NCBI GenBank assembly: GCA_009993635.1
Contig: JAACTC010000005.1
Coordinates: 62,001-126,000 of the forward strand
Direction of reading: 5' to 3'
Source: Erythrobacter sp.
GTDB taxonomy: Bacteria; Pseudomonadota; Alphaproteobacteria; Sphingomonadales; Sphingomonadaceae
DNA: 64,000 bases
Under the pieces are notes generated by a model. The model searched no databases. It saw nothing but the letters and a program-made list of their open reading frames with translations, and was not told the origin of the DNA. Positions 36,213-43,342 of the stretch are shown one piece after another; within the stretch, counting starts at the first letter, position 1, and the number at the start of each line of letters is the position of its first letter. The position numbers and the translations under genes are program-made.

Positions 36213-36899
36213 TCAGCCCCATTTGCGGGTTCGATACCAGCGGGTGATCACGTATTTGGCCCCCTCGGTCACCGGAGTGCCCGCGTGCAGAGTATTCACG
36301 TTCGGCGACCCGTCGGGCTTTGCGTTGTTCCAGGCTAGAAGTACGCCCGCTTTCGGCGCGATCTGTATGCCGAGTGTGGGAAAAGCTGTGGCGCCGCCGG
36401 CCCGAACGTTGTTGAGAAACATCATCGCGGTCCAGCTGCGCTGGCCGCCATTCTTGCGCTCCTGCTTCCAGTATTCCTCGCTCGGGAAGAAGTAGTCGTG
36501 ATGGTTCTTGAACTCCTGGCCGGGCAGATAACGCTGACCCTGCATCGTCTCGCCGATCTTGCCCGGCAGGCCCAGCGCATCGTCGATCCGCCGACTGATC
36601 ATCTTGACCATCGGGTCTTGTGCGTCGAAATTGCCCGAATAGGAGGTGCGATAGCCATCCCTGTAGGTGCCTTCGTAAAGGCTGCTCGGCCGCGCCACGA
36701 CATCGATCATACCTGCAAGCTTGCGGCATTCGTTCGTCGTGAGGAATTCGCCGATCGCGTAGATTTCGGCTTTCTCACTAGGCACCTTATACGCCTTGGG
36801 ATCGGCATCGAGGCGCTCGCGTACGATCTTGCCGACCCGTGCCAGCGCATCCTGATCGGGAACCTTGGTATCGGTGGAGGGTGATTTCGCTTCGGTCAT
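36213..36899 (-). CDS. 2OG-Fe(II) oxygenase, prolyl 4-hydroxylase type
   Basis: 228 residues with a P4Hc-type double-stranded beta-helix. Iron ligands are HHD in FKNHHDYFFP and the distal His in NVNTLHAGTPV; the 2-oxoglutarate-binding Lys/Arg follows in GAKYVITRWYRTRKW. GGATAFPTLGIQIAPKAGVLLAWNN is characteristic of bacterial prolyl hydroxylases. The protein target is unknown. It is convergent with lysS, 4 bases apart. Confidence 0.9.
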   Translation of the reverse strand: MTEAKSPSTDTKVPDQDALARVGKIVRERLDADPKAYKVPSEKAEIYAIGEFLTTNECRKLAGMIDVVARPSSLYEGTYRDGYRTSYSGNFDAQDPMVKMISRRIDDALGLPGKIGETMQGQRYLPGQEFKNHHDYFFPSEEYWKQERKNGGQRSWTAMMFLNNVRAGGATAFPTLGIQIAPKAGVLLAWNNAKPDGSPNVNTLHAGTPVTEGAKYVITRWYRTRKWG

Positions 36900-36969
36900 G
36901 GCTAAAGGCTAGCAAGGTCATTTCGGCGGGGCTAGGAAAACTGAAAAGCGATCAACGCGGGAGACAGGA

Positions 36970-37527
36970 ATGCAAGATGCCGAACAGAGACGCTACAGCC
37001 TTGGGGCGATGATCTTTCACTGGGTCATCGCGGTGCTGGTGATCGTGAACTGGCGGATCGCCGAAAGCGCGGAGCATATGGAAGGCGCTGCCAAAGGCGC
37101 CGCTTTCGGCAATCACAAGTCCATCGGCATGCTGATCTTGGTGCTGACTATTGGCCGCATTGCCTGGCGGCTGACGCATCCGCGCCCGCCAATGCCCGAA
37201 TCGCACGCCAAGTGGGAACGCGTATTGGCACGCACGATCCATATCGTGTTCTACGTCCTGTTGATCGGCCTGCCGCTCGGCGGATGGCTGGCCAGCTCGC
37301 TCGTTTCGCGCCCGGTGGATTTTTTCGGGCTTTTTACCATCCCCATGCTGCCGGTCGGCGAGAACAAGGATCTGGGCGGTACGATTTTCGATGCGCACAA
37401 GACGGCGGGTTCGATCTTCATCTACCTGATCGGGCTGCATATCCTCGGCGCGCTGAAGCATACCTTCATCGACAAGGATCTCGGCATCTTCCGGATGCTG
37501 CCCTTCGGCGGTCGTAGCCGCGAATAG
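36970..37527 (+). CDS. cytochrome b561 family protein (CybB-like)
   Basis: 185-residue four-helix membrane diheme cytochrome. Heme-ligand His residues are expected at MIFHWVIAVLVIVNW, GNHKSIGMLILVLTIGRIAWR, TIHIVFYVLLIGLPL and LHILGALKHTFIDKD, each at the family position. It transfers electrons between quinone and an oxidant such as superoxide. It is a single gene, convergent with the RcnB-like gene through a strong hairpin. Confidence 0.9.
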   Translation: MQDAEQRRYSLGAMIFHWVIAVLVIVNWRIAESAEHMEGAAKGAAFGNHKSIGMLILVLTIGRIAWRLTHPRPPMPESHAKWERVLARTIHIVFYVLLIGLPLGGWLASSLVSRPVDFFGLFTIPMLPVGENKDLGGTIFDAHKTAGSIFIYLIGLHILGALKHTFIDKDLGIFRMLPFGGRSRE

Positions 37528-37546
37528 CCTGTACTGCGCAAAGGAA

Positions 37547-37578
37547 ACGCCCCGCCGGTGGTCAAACCGGCGGGGCGT
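37547..37578. terminator. bidirectional-type hairpin between convergent genes
   Basis: ACGCCCCGCCGGT (37547-37559) and ACCGGCGGGGCGT (37566-37578) form a perfect 13-base-pair stem with a 6-base loop. On the minus strand it is followed by TTTCCTTT, so it is the better terminator for the RcnB-like gene. The plus-strand side lacks a T run. Confidence 0.75.
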
Positions 37579-37600
37579 GAATTGAGGCTTCCGATGGATC

Positions 37601-38557
37601 TTACCAGAAGAAGTCGTAGATCACGTCGACCACTTCGCCGCTATAGGTGTTCACCAGCAGCACGTCGTCGTAATAGCGCACCCACTTGTAGGGGCCGTAG
37701 ACTTCGGGAAGGCGGTACGACCACGGATCGTTGATCCAGTACCGGTTGCCGAAGAAGACGCTGCCCAGCGTGAAGCCGATACTCAGGCGGCGATAATTAT
37801 ACCCGCGATAGGGTGCGTAGTACCGGCCGAGATTGTAGATGCGGCGGTTCTGCGCGCGATAACGCTGCCAGTCATAGCGGCGATCATTGCGCCATGCGCG
37901 ATTCCAGCGACGGGCGTCGCGGCGATCCTGCCGGGCTTCGCGGCGATTTTGCCGGTAATCCTGCCGGACATCGCGGCGGTCGGCACGATAGTCGCGCCGA
38001 TCCTGGCGACGATCCCACCGGTTGTCGCGGCGCTGGTCGCGGCGCTCGGCCTGCCGGTCGGCGCGGCGATCGGCGCGCTGGTCACGGCGATCGGCACGCT
38101 GGTCGCGGCGCGCGTCCTGCTGCTGCGCTGCGCGAAGATTCTCGCGAGCGCGCAGACGGGCTTCCCAGGCTGCCTGCGAACCGTCGCGCTGCTGCCCTGC
38201 ATTATCGCCATAGCGGCGCGCGTCACCACCGCTCTGCTGGCGGCGATCCTGGCGCGTGCGTTCTGCCCGGTCGGGCCGGGCACGATCGCGCCGTGCATCG
38301 GGCTGACGCTGCTGCTGACGCGCCTCGCGGCGCTGCGCGCGGTCGTTCTGGCGCGCCTGGCGGCGTTCGGCCCGGGCGTCCTGGCGCGTCTGTCCACTGC
38401 CGATCGAACCTTCGGCAAGAACGCCGTTTGCGCTGATGGAGGTCAACACGGTGGTGGGCTGCGCCTCGGCGGCGCTCGCGGGCATGGCGGTGGCGGCAAG
38501 TGCCAGCCCCAGCGCGGTCAGCCCGCTAAATCGGAAAAAGTCTGGTAGGTCGTGCAT
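37601..38557 (-). CDS. RcnB family protein with a long Arg/Asp-rich central region
   Basis: 318 residues. A signal peptide (LTALGLALAATAMPASAAEA) leads into about 190 residues of Arg, Asp, Gln and Ala repeats (RRDQRADRRDQRADRRADRQ), ending in a C-terminal RcnB domain: LGSVFFGNRYWINDPWSYRL and PYKWVRYYDDVLLVNTYSG. RcnB proteins are periplasmic modulators of nickel/cobalt efflux in E. coli; in alphaproteobacteria the role is unproven. The repeat region is far longer than in E. coli RcnB. Confidence 0.8.
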   Translation of the reverse strand: MHDLPDFFRFSGLTALGLALAATAMPASAAEAQPTTVLTSISANGVLAEGSIGSGQTRQDARAERRQARQNDRAQRREARQQQRQPDARRDRARPDRAERTRQDRRQQSGGDARRYGDNAGQQRDGSQAAWEARLRARENLRAAQQQDARRDQRADRRDQRADRRADRQAERRDQRRDNRWDRRQDRRDYRADRRDVRQDYRQNRREARQDRRDARRWNRAWRNDRRYDWQRYRAQNRRIYNLGRYYAPYRGYNYRRLSIGFTLGSVFFGNRYWINDPWSYRLPEVYGPYKWVRYYDDVLLVNTYSGEVVDVIYDFFW

Positions 38558-38665
38558 GATGAATCCTTGCGGCTCCCTTCGTTGCTTGATGGCCAAGATC
38601 GCCGCGCCCACCATGCGGCTCCTTTGTCCCGAGTTGATACATGCCTGATACGCGGTGACAGGTTT

Positions 38666-38694
38666 CTGAACATCCAGCAAGGGTTGCTGTTCAG
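38666..38694. repeat. inverted repeat in the divergent promoter region of the RcnB-like gene
   Basis: CTGAACA (38666-38672) pairs with TGTTCAG (38688-38694), and inside them GCAA-GGG-TTGC continues the stem with a 4-base bulge. It could be a regulator site or a leader hairpin for the RcnB-like gene or the PNPOx-like gene. Confidence 0.4.
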
Positions 38695-38783
38695 GTTTCG
38701 CACCTTCTTGCTGAATGATAAGAGGCCCGAGCAGAGACCGCAGCGAATTGACACGCCTCCCGCCAGCGTGTGTGGGAGCAGGA

Positions 38784-39353
38784 ATGCTGAACACTCTGGA
38801 CGAGGTCTTGGACGATGTGCGCGCGCGGCTGGGACGCGCAGCCGGCGACCGGCAGTCACCGATGCACACGCCCGTGGTCGCCACTGCGGATGCCGATGCG
38901 CGGGTGATGGTGCTGCGCGAATTCGCGCCGTGGACCCTGCGCTTCCACACCGATGCCCGCGCGCCGAAGGCCGCCGTGGTCCGCGAGATGCCGCGGGTGG
39001 GGGTGCTGTTTTACGACAAGGCCGAGAAGGTGCAGATCCGCGTGCGCGGCACCGCCCGGATCGAGTGCGATGGAGAGATTGCGCAGGCCGCGTGGGAAGC
39101 TGGCGACAACTTCGCCCGCCGCTGTTACCTCGGCGATGGGCCGGGCACGGTCCGCGACCGGCCATCCTCGGGCCTGCCCGAGACGGTCGAGGGAATCGAG
39201 CCTACCGACGCGCAGCTCGTCCCCGCGCGTGCCAACTTCGCGGTGCTGCTGGTCGAGCTGCACGAAATCGATTGGTTCACGCTTGCCCATACCGGCCATC
39301 GCCGCGCGCAGTTCGATCTGGACACCGGTGAATCCCGATGGGCGACTCCCTAG
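38784..39353 (+). CDS. pyridoxamine 5'-phosphate oxidase family flavoprotein
   Basis: 189-residue FMN-binding split-barrel protein. SPMHTPVVATADADARVMVLREF is the characteristic start, with TLRFHTDARAPKAAVVREMPRVGVLFYDKAEKVQIRVRGTARI after it. The C-terminal PNPOx dimerisation motif is degenerate, so it is likely an FMN/F420-type oxidoreductase rather than true PdxH. ATG 38784 has a GGGAGCAGGA leader. Confidence 0.82.
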   Translation: MLNTLDEVLDDVRARLGRAAGDRQSPMHTPVVATADADARVMVLREFAPWTLRFHTDARAPKAAVVREMPRVGVLFYDKAEKVQIRVRGTARIECDGEIAQAAWEAGDNFARRCYLGDGPGTVRDRPSSGLPETVEGIEPTDAQLVPARANFAVLLVELHEIDWFTLAHTGHRRAQFDLDTGESRWATP

Positions 39354-39385
39354 ACCCCGTACTTCGCTTGCCATAGGGGGGCGCC

Positions 39386-40753
39386 ATGAAACGACCCCGC
39401 CTGCCTGCCAGAGACATCCTGCCGGGCATGGGCGAAGAGCTGATCAGCCCGCGCGACTGGAGCAGGCGGGCGGCGACCCTGCTGGGCGCGGTGCTCATCG
39501 GACTGGTCGCGATCGGCTTCGCGATTGCGGGCGATCAGGCGACATCGGTGTTCGACCGGGTGACCCGCGCGCACCCCTGGGCGCATCTGGTGCTTGCGCC
39601 GCTGATCTTCCTCGCCATCGTGGCGATCACCAACCGGCTTGCCCCCGAAGCGCGCGGGTCGGGTATCCCGCAGGTCATTGCCGCCAGCCGGATGCCGGGG
39701 AATGCCGCGCTGAGCGGGCTGGTCGCGATCCGGACTGCGCTGTTCAAGGCCGCGCTCACCGTCGCCGCGCTGCTCGGCGGGGGATCGGTCGGGCGCGAGG
39801 GGCCGACAGTTCAGCTGGGCGCGGCGATTATGGTGCAGGTGCATCGCCTGTTTCGCGTGCCGATCAGCGCGGGCGTCTACATCGCGGGCGGTGCCGCGGG
39901 CGTCGCGGCCGCGTTCAACACCCCGCTGGCGGGGATCGCCTTCGCCATCGAAGAACTGGCGGTCGCGTACGAGCAGCGAGTCGCCGTGCTGGTGATGGGC
40001 GCGGTGATGATCTCGGGCCTGACGGCGCAGGGCATTGCGGGAGACTACGTCTATTTCGGCCGGATCGGTGGCAGCTTGCCGATCGTCACCGTGCTGATCG
40101 CCGCGCCCATTGCGGGGCTGGCGGGCGGCGCGGCAGGCGGCCTGTTCGCGCGCATGGTGCTGGCGCTGCGCGGGCCCGGCGGGCGGTTTGCCGCCCGACT
40201 GAAGGCCCGGCCGATGATCACCGCGCTGGTCTGCGGCCTGGTGGTCGGCGGGTTGGGCTTCGCAACGTCCGGCGCGACATCGGGCACCGGCTACGAAGCG
40301 ACGCGCGATCTGCTTGCAGGCGGGGCGAGCGAGTACTGGTTCGGCCCGGCCAAGTTCCTCGCGGCGCTCGCAACGACCGCCAGCGGCATTCCCGGCGGGA
40401 TCTTCGCGCCGTCGCTGGCCGTGGGCGCAGGCTTCGGAGAATTGCTGACCCCGCTCTTCCCGCCAGAGCAGGCAGGCCTGATCATCCTGATCGGGATGGG
40501 CGGCTATTTCACCGGCGTAGTCCGTGCCCCGCTGACTGCGGTGATCATCCTGAGCGAAGCGACCAGCAGCACCCACGCGATCCTGCCACTGTTCGCAACC
40601 GCCCTTATCGGCGACTGGGCCGGTTCGATGGTGTGCAAGGACCGGCTGTACCATGCGCTCGCCGGCGATTTCGCGCCAGCTGCGAACGGCGACGAGCGTG
40701 AGAGCAACGGCGACGAAGGCCCGCCCAGGGGCTCTCCTGCCAGTGGCGCCTGA
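39386..40753 (+). CDS. ClC-type chloride channel/antiporter
   Basis: 455-residue ClC-family transporter. The selectivity-filter motifs are GSGIPQV, GREGPTVQLG (with the gating Glu) and IPGGIFAPSLAVGAGFGE. About a dozen or more membrane helices are apparent, with no C-terminal CBS domains. It probably exchanges chloride for protons. The stop codon TGA lies in the first bases of the 23-base repeat copy 2, so the gene end has been shaped by the repeat. Confidence 0.92.
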   Translation: MKRPRLPARDILPGMGEELISPRDWSRRAATLLGAVLIGLVAIGFAIAGDQATSVFDRVTRAHPWAHLVLAPLIFLAIVAITNRLAPEARGSGIPQVIAASRMPGNAALSGLVAIRTALFKAALTVAALLGGGSVGREGPTVQLGAAIMVQVHRLFRVPISAGVYIAGGAAGVAAAFNTPLAGIAFAIEELAVAYEQRVAVLVMGAVMISGLTAQGIAGDYVYFGRIGGSLPIVTVLIAAPIAGLAGGAAGGLFARMVLALRGPGGRFAARLKARPMITALVCGLVVGGLGFATSGATSGTGYEATRDLLAGGASEYWFGPAKFLAALATTASGIPGGIFAPSLAVGAGFGELLTPLFPPEQAGLIILIGMGGYFTGVVRAPLTAVIILSEATSSTHAILPLFATALIGDWAGSMVCKDRLYHALAGDFAPAANGDERESNGDEGPPRGSPASGA

Positions 40754-40772
40754 CACACCTGACACAGTGTCC
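40750..40772. repeat. 23-base repeat, copy 2
   Basis: Exact reverse complement of the 23 bases at 15912-15934 (CTGACACACCTGACACAGTG and so on). Its first bases supply the stop codon of the ClC gene. A run AAAAA follows 11 bases later, matching the T run beside copy 1 when inverted. Confidence 0.65.
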
Positions 40773-40853
40773 AAGGCTCAAAAACCCCTGCCCGCGACAC
40801 CCGCAGACTATCGCTCGCACAGGGTGCGAAAGCGAGGGGAGCGGACGATGCGA

Positions 40854-40882
40854 AAGAGCCGCCCGTCGATCTAGCGGCTCTT
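40854..40882. terminator. hairpin between convergent ClC and membrane-protein genes
   Basis: AAGAGCCGC (40854-40862) and GCGGCTCTT (40874-40882) form a perfect 9-base-pair stem with an 11-base loop. The minus-strand tail is CTCTTTCGC. It is a reasonable bidirectional terminator for the convergent genes, though T runs are short. Confidence 0.5.
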
Positions 40883-40920
40883 CCCGATGTAGGAAAATCG
40901 CGCGCCACCCCCGCTGTGCG

Positions 40921-41421
40921 CTAAACCTCGTCGCCCGGTGTGATGTGCGTCACGATAGAGCGAATCGTCATGAACACGATGGTCACACTCGCCGATGCCA
41001 TCGCCACCATCAGCACGGTCAGCGCGAACAGCGCGGTGTAGAGGTAGTTGTACCAGCCGCTGGGCAGGTTCTCGAACTCGCCCATCGGCAGTGTGTAGGC
41101 CAGCAGGACGAGGAAGCTGAGCATCAGGGTGGCGGTGGAGATCACCGCGATGCGGCTGACATGCTTGTAAGTCTGCCGGTCGAAATCGGTCTCTATCCGC
41201 CGGATCATGCCGATCAGCGTCAGCATCAGGGCCAGCGTGGTGGCCGATGCAGTGGCGATGGCCGAGCCGAGATAGAGACCCGCGCGGCTCAATGCCTCCA
41301 GCAGGTCGCGCGCTTCGGCGGTGCCGTAGACCGAGCCGATGGCCTGCCGCGCGGCGAGGCCGATCAGGCAGAAGACGGTAAAGGAAAGGGCGGGATAGAT
41401 AATGCTGCGTTTGCTGCTCAT
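40921..41421 (-). CDS. four-helix membrane protein of unknown function
   Basis: 166 residues with hydrophobic segments at about 8-30 (IIYPALSFTVFCLIGLAARQ), 48-70 (GLYLGSAIATASATTLALML), 91-112 (IAVISTATLMLSFLVLLAYT) and 124-152 (YLYTALFALTVLMVAMASASVTIVF). The cytoplasmic loop IRRIETDFDRQTYKHVSR is charged. No family is recognised with confidence. Confidence 0.75.
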   Translation of the reverse strand: MSSKRSIIYPALSFTVFCLIGLAARQAIGSVYGTAEARDLLEALSRAGLYLGSAIATASATTLALMLTLIGMIRRIETDFDRQTYKHVSRIAVISTATLMLSFLVLLAYTLPMGEFENLPSGWYNYLYTALFALTVLMVAMASASVTIVFMTIRSIVTHITPGDEV

Positions 41422-41538
41422 ACCCCGGGCAGCGGATGAGCGGGCAGGAAGGTCCGCAAACCTACAATTGTGGGTATGAAGCCAGCGCGCGGAGCGATCG
41501 ATGCCACCCCACGCGCCGGTCTGTTCCCATAGGCGACT

Positions 41539-42111
41539 TCAGGCCCTGGCGAGCAGTCCGCGCACGTTTTCGTGCGCCTTGGCCATCGCTTCGGCGGCGG
41601 CCTGTTCGCTGATCTTCAGCCCTTCGGCGATCACGAAGACTGGATCGGTGATGCCGATGAAACCGAGAACACTAGTAAGGTAACGCTCCGCGTGTTCGAC
41701 GCTGCGCTGTTCGCTGTCCTCGCCATAAAGCCCGCCGCGCGCGAGGGCGACGATCACCTGCTTGCCTCCAGATAGCCCTTCGACGGCGCCGGTTTCGGTG
41801 TAGCGGAAAGTTTCGCCTGCCACGAGGATTCGGTCGAGCCACGCCTTGAGTTGGCTGGGAATGGTGAAATTGTACATCGGCGCACCGATCACCACCGTGT
41901 CCGCCGCCTTGAACTGCGCCAGCGCCTCGGCGGAATCCTCTTCGCCGAACGCGGGCAGGGTGAGGTGGGAGAACGGCTCTGCGGCGATATCGCGATAGGT
42001 CACCGTCGCGCCGCCGTTCGCGTCTTTCAGGCTGGCGACGATGGCGGCGGTGAGTTCGCGGCTGGCCGACGCTTCGCCGGTTATGCTGCTGTCGATATGG
42101 AGAATGTTCAT
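41539..42111 (-). CDS. azoR: FMN-dependent NADH-azoreductase
   Basis: 190-residue flavodoxin-fold quinone/azo reductase. The FMN-phosphate loop region is MNILHIDSSITGEASASREL, with GAPMYNFTIPSQLKAWLDRI and LARGGLYGE as further signatures. It detoxifies quinones by two-electron reduction. It is divergent from a HxlR regulator across a gap packed with TGACC/GGTCA half-sites. Confidence 0.93.
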   Translation of the reverse strand: MNILHIDSSITGEASASRELTAAIVASLKDANGGATVTYRDIAAEPFSHLTLPAFGEEDSAEALAQFKAADTVVIGAPMYNFTIPSQLKAWLDRILVAGETFRYTETGAVEGLSGGKQVIVALARGGLYGEDSEQRSVEHAERYLTSVLGFIGITDPVFVIAEGLKISEQAAAEAMAKAHENVRGLLARA

Positions 42112-42124
42112 GGCTTCGTTTCCC

Positions 42125-42200
42125 GGTCACTAATGTTGACCAGCACCACATAAGTGACCACATAGGAGCGGCAAGAACGCAAATTTATCTGACCAGGTCA
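42125..42200. promoter_or_regulatory. cluster of TGACC/GGTCA half-sites in the azoR-hxlR gap
   Basis: GGTCA-N7-TGACC at 42125-42141, a single TGACC at 42155-42159, and the perfect palindrome TGACCAGGTCA at 42190-42200 lie in 76 bases. The last ends 8 bases before the HxlR ATG, so binding there would block its own translation-initiation region or transcription. This is a strong candidate operator for the HxlR-type protein. Confidence 0.65.
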
Positions 42201-42207
42201 CATTCCT

Positions 42208-42594
42208 ATGACTGCCAATCCGCACCCGCATTCGAAGCCCGATTGTCGCGCGGTGAGCGAAGTGCTCAGCCGCGTAGGCGACAAGTGGACAGTACTGATC
42301 GTCAAATCGCTGCAAGCTGCCCCAGAAGAAGGTCGCCGTTTCAATGAGTTGAAGCGCGATATTGGCGGCATTTCGCAACAGATGCTGACCCGCAGCCTGC
42401 GCGCGCTGGAGCGCGACGGGATGGTCGCGCGGACCGTGCATGCCACGGTGCCGCCGCAGGTCGAATACCGCCTGACCGATCTCGGCCACTCGCTCGCTGT
42501 GCCGGTACTGGCGCTGGCCGACTGGACGTTCGAGAACCTGCCGCTGATCCACGCCAACCGCACAGCATACGATCGGGTAGCCGAAGCGGCATGA
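42208..42594 (+). CDS. HxlR family winged-helix transcriptional regulator
   Basis: 128 residues. The MarR-like core DCRAVSEVLSRVGDKWTVLIVKSL, RFNELKRDIGGISQQMLTRSLRALERDGMVAR and PPQVEYRLTDLGHSL is the HxlR signature, with the near-N-terminal Cys (PDCRAV) that in YodB-type members senses quinones and diamide. Divergence from azoR supports a quinone-responsive repressor, as for B. subtilis YodB-azoR1. That functional parallel is inference. Confidence 0.92.
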   Translation: MTANPHPHSKPDCRAVSEVLSRVGDKWTVLIVKSLQAAPEEGRRFNELKRDIGGISQQMLTRSLRALERDGMVARTVHATVPPQVEYRLTDLGHSLAVPVLALADWTFENLPLIHANRTAYDRVAEAA

Positions 42595-42613
42595 TCGTGG
42601 GCAACGGGGTGCG

Positions 42614-43273
42614 TCAGCTGCCCGAGTTGTCGCCTGCCAGAAGTCCGCTCAGGGCCTTGCCGATATGGACCGCCAGGTTCTCTGCCGGACGATCGGGCGC
42701 GAGGATCGCCAGCACCGGCGCGATGCGGTCCGGCTGACCCAGCGCGGAATTGAGCAGAACGAACACCAGCGCGGGGTCGGCAATGGGGATCATGCCGGCT
42801 GCGATTCCCTGCTCGATCAGCGGGCGTGCCGCATCGTAGAGAGGCTTGAGCAAACGCTCGGCAACAATATCGCCACGCGGCGCGGGTTCGAGAGCGGCGC
42901 GGGCGATGAAGCCGCGCAAGTCGGGGTTCTGGTCGTAATAGGCGGCCGTCATCGCGATCGCGAGCTGCAGCCTTTCGCGCAGGGGCGTTTTGCTATCGTC
43001 GGCCAGCGCCGCGAGTGCATCGATCCTGAGCGCAAGCGTTTTGGCCAGCAGGTCGACGCAGGCGAGCCATAGCCCGTCCTTGCCGCCGAAATGAACCGTA
43101 ACGAGGTTCGGTGTCGCCCTTGCGCGGCTGGCGATCATCCGCACGCCCGCCGCTTCGTAGCCATGATCGGCAAAGCACCGCGTCGCCGCCCGCAACAGTG
43201 CATCGCGGCCTGCAGGGGCGTCCGCCGTCCGCCGTCCGCGTTTCGGCACTGTTCGATCTTGACCTTCGCTCAT
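42614..43273 (-). CDS. TetR/AcrR family transcriptional regulator
   Basis: 219 residues. The helix-turn-helix region reads DALLRAATRCFADHGYEAAGVRMIASRARATPNLVTVHFGGKDGLW. The rest is a helical ligand domain (FIARAALEPAPRGDIVAERL). The start MSEGQDRTVPKRGRR at 43273 is chosen; the same frame is open for 1.4 kb upstream across the DUF1254 gene, but that is antisense noise. An 18-base palindrome lies 12 bases upstream of its start codon. Confidence 0.9.
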   Translation of the reverse strand: MSEGQDRTVPKRGRRTADAPAGRDALLRAATRCFADHGYEAAGVRMIASRARATPNLVTVHFGGKDGLWLACVDLLAKTLALRIDALAALADDSKTPLRERLQLAIAMTAAYYDQNPDLRGFIARAALEPAPRGDIVAERLLKPLYDAARPLIEQGIAAGMIPIADPALVFVLLNSALGQPDRIAPVLAILAPDRPAENLAVHIGKALSGLLAGDNSGS

Positions 43274-43284
43274 CGCGCTCTGTA

Positions 43285-43302
43285 TATGTACACGTGTACA
43301 TA
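43285..43302. promoter_or_regulatory. perfect 18-base palindrome, TetR operator candidate
   Basis: TATGTACACGTGTACATA is fully self-complementary and lies between the start codons of the TetR gene (43273) and the DUF1254 gene (43343). This size and position are typical for an autoregulatory TetR operator controlling both divergent genes. Confidence 0.75.
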
Positions 43303-43342
43303 AAACGCTGCATCTGGCATCTGGGGCGAAAGGATCACACTC

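Noticed and set aside
37850..38400. Repeated GC-rich units that might suggest a CRISPR array or satellite
   Set aside because: The units are irregular, have no constant repeat-spacer lengths, and translate continuously as the Arg/Asp-rich part of the RcnB-like protein.
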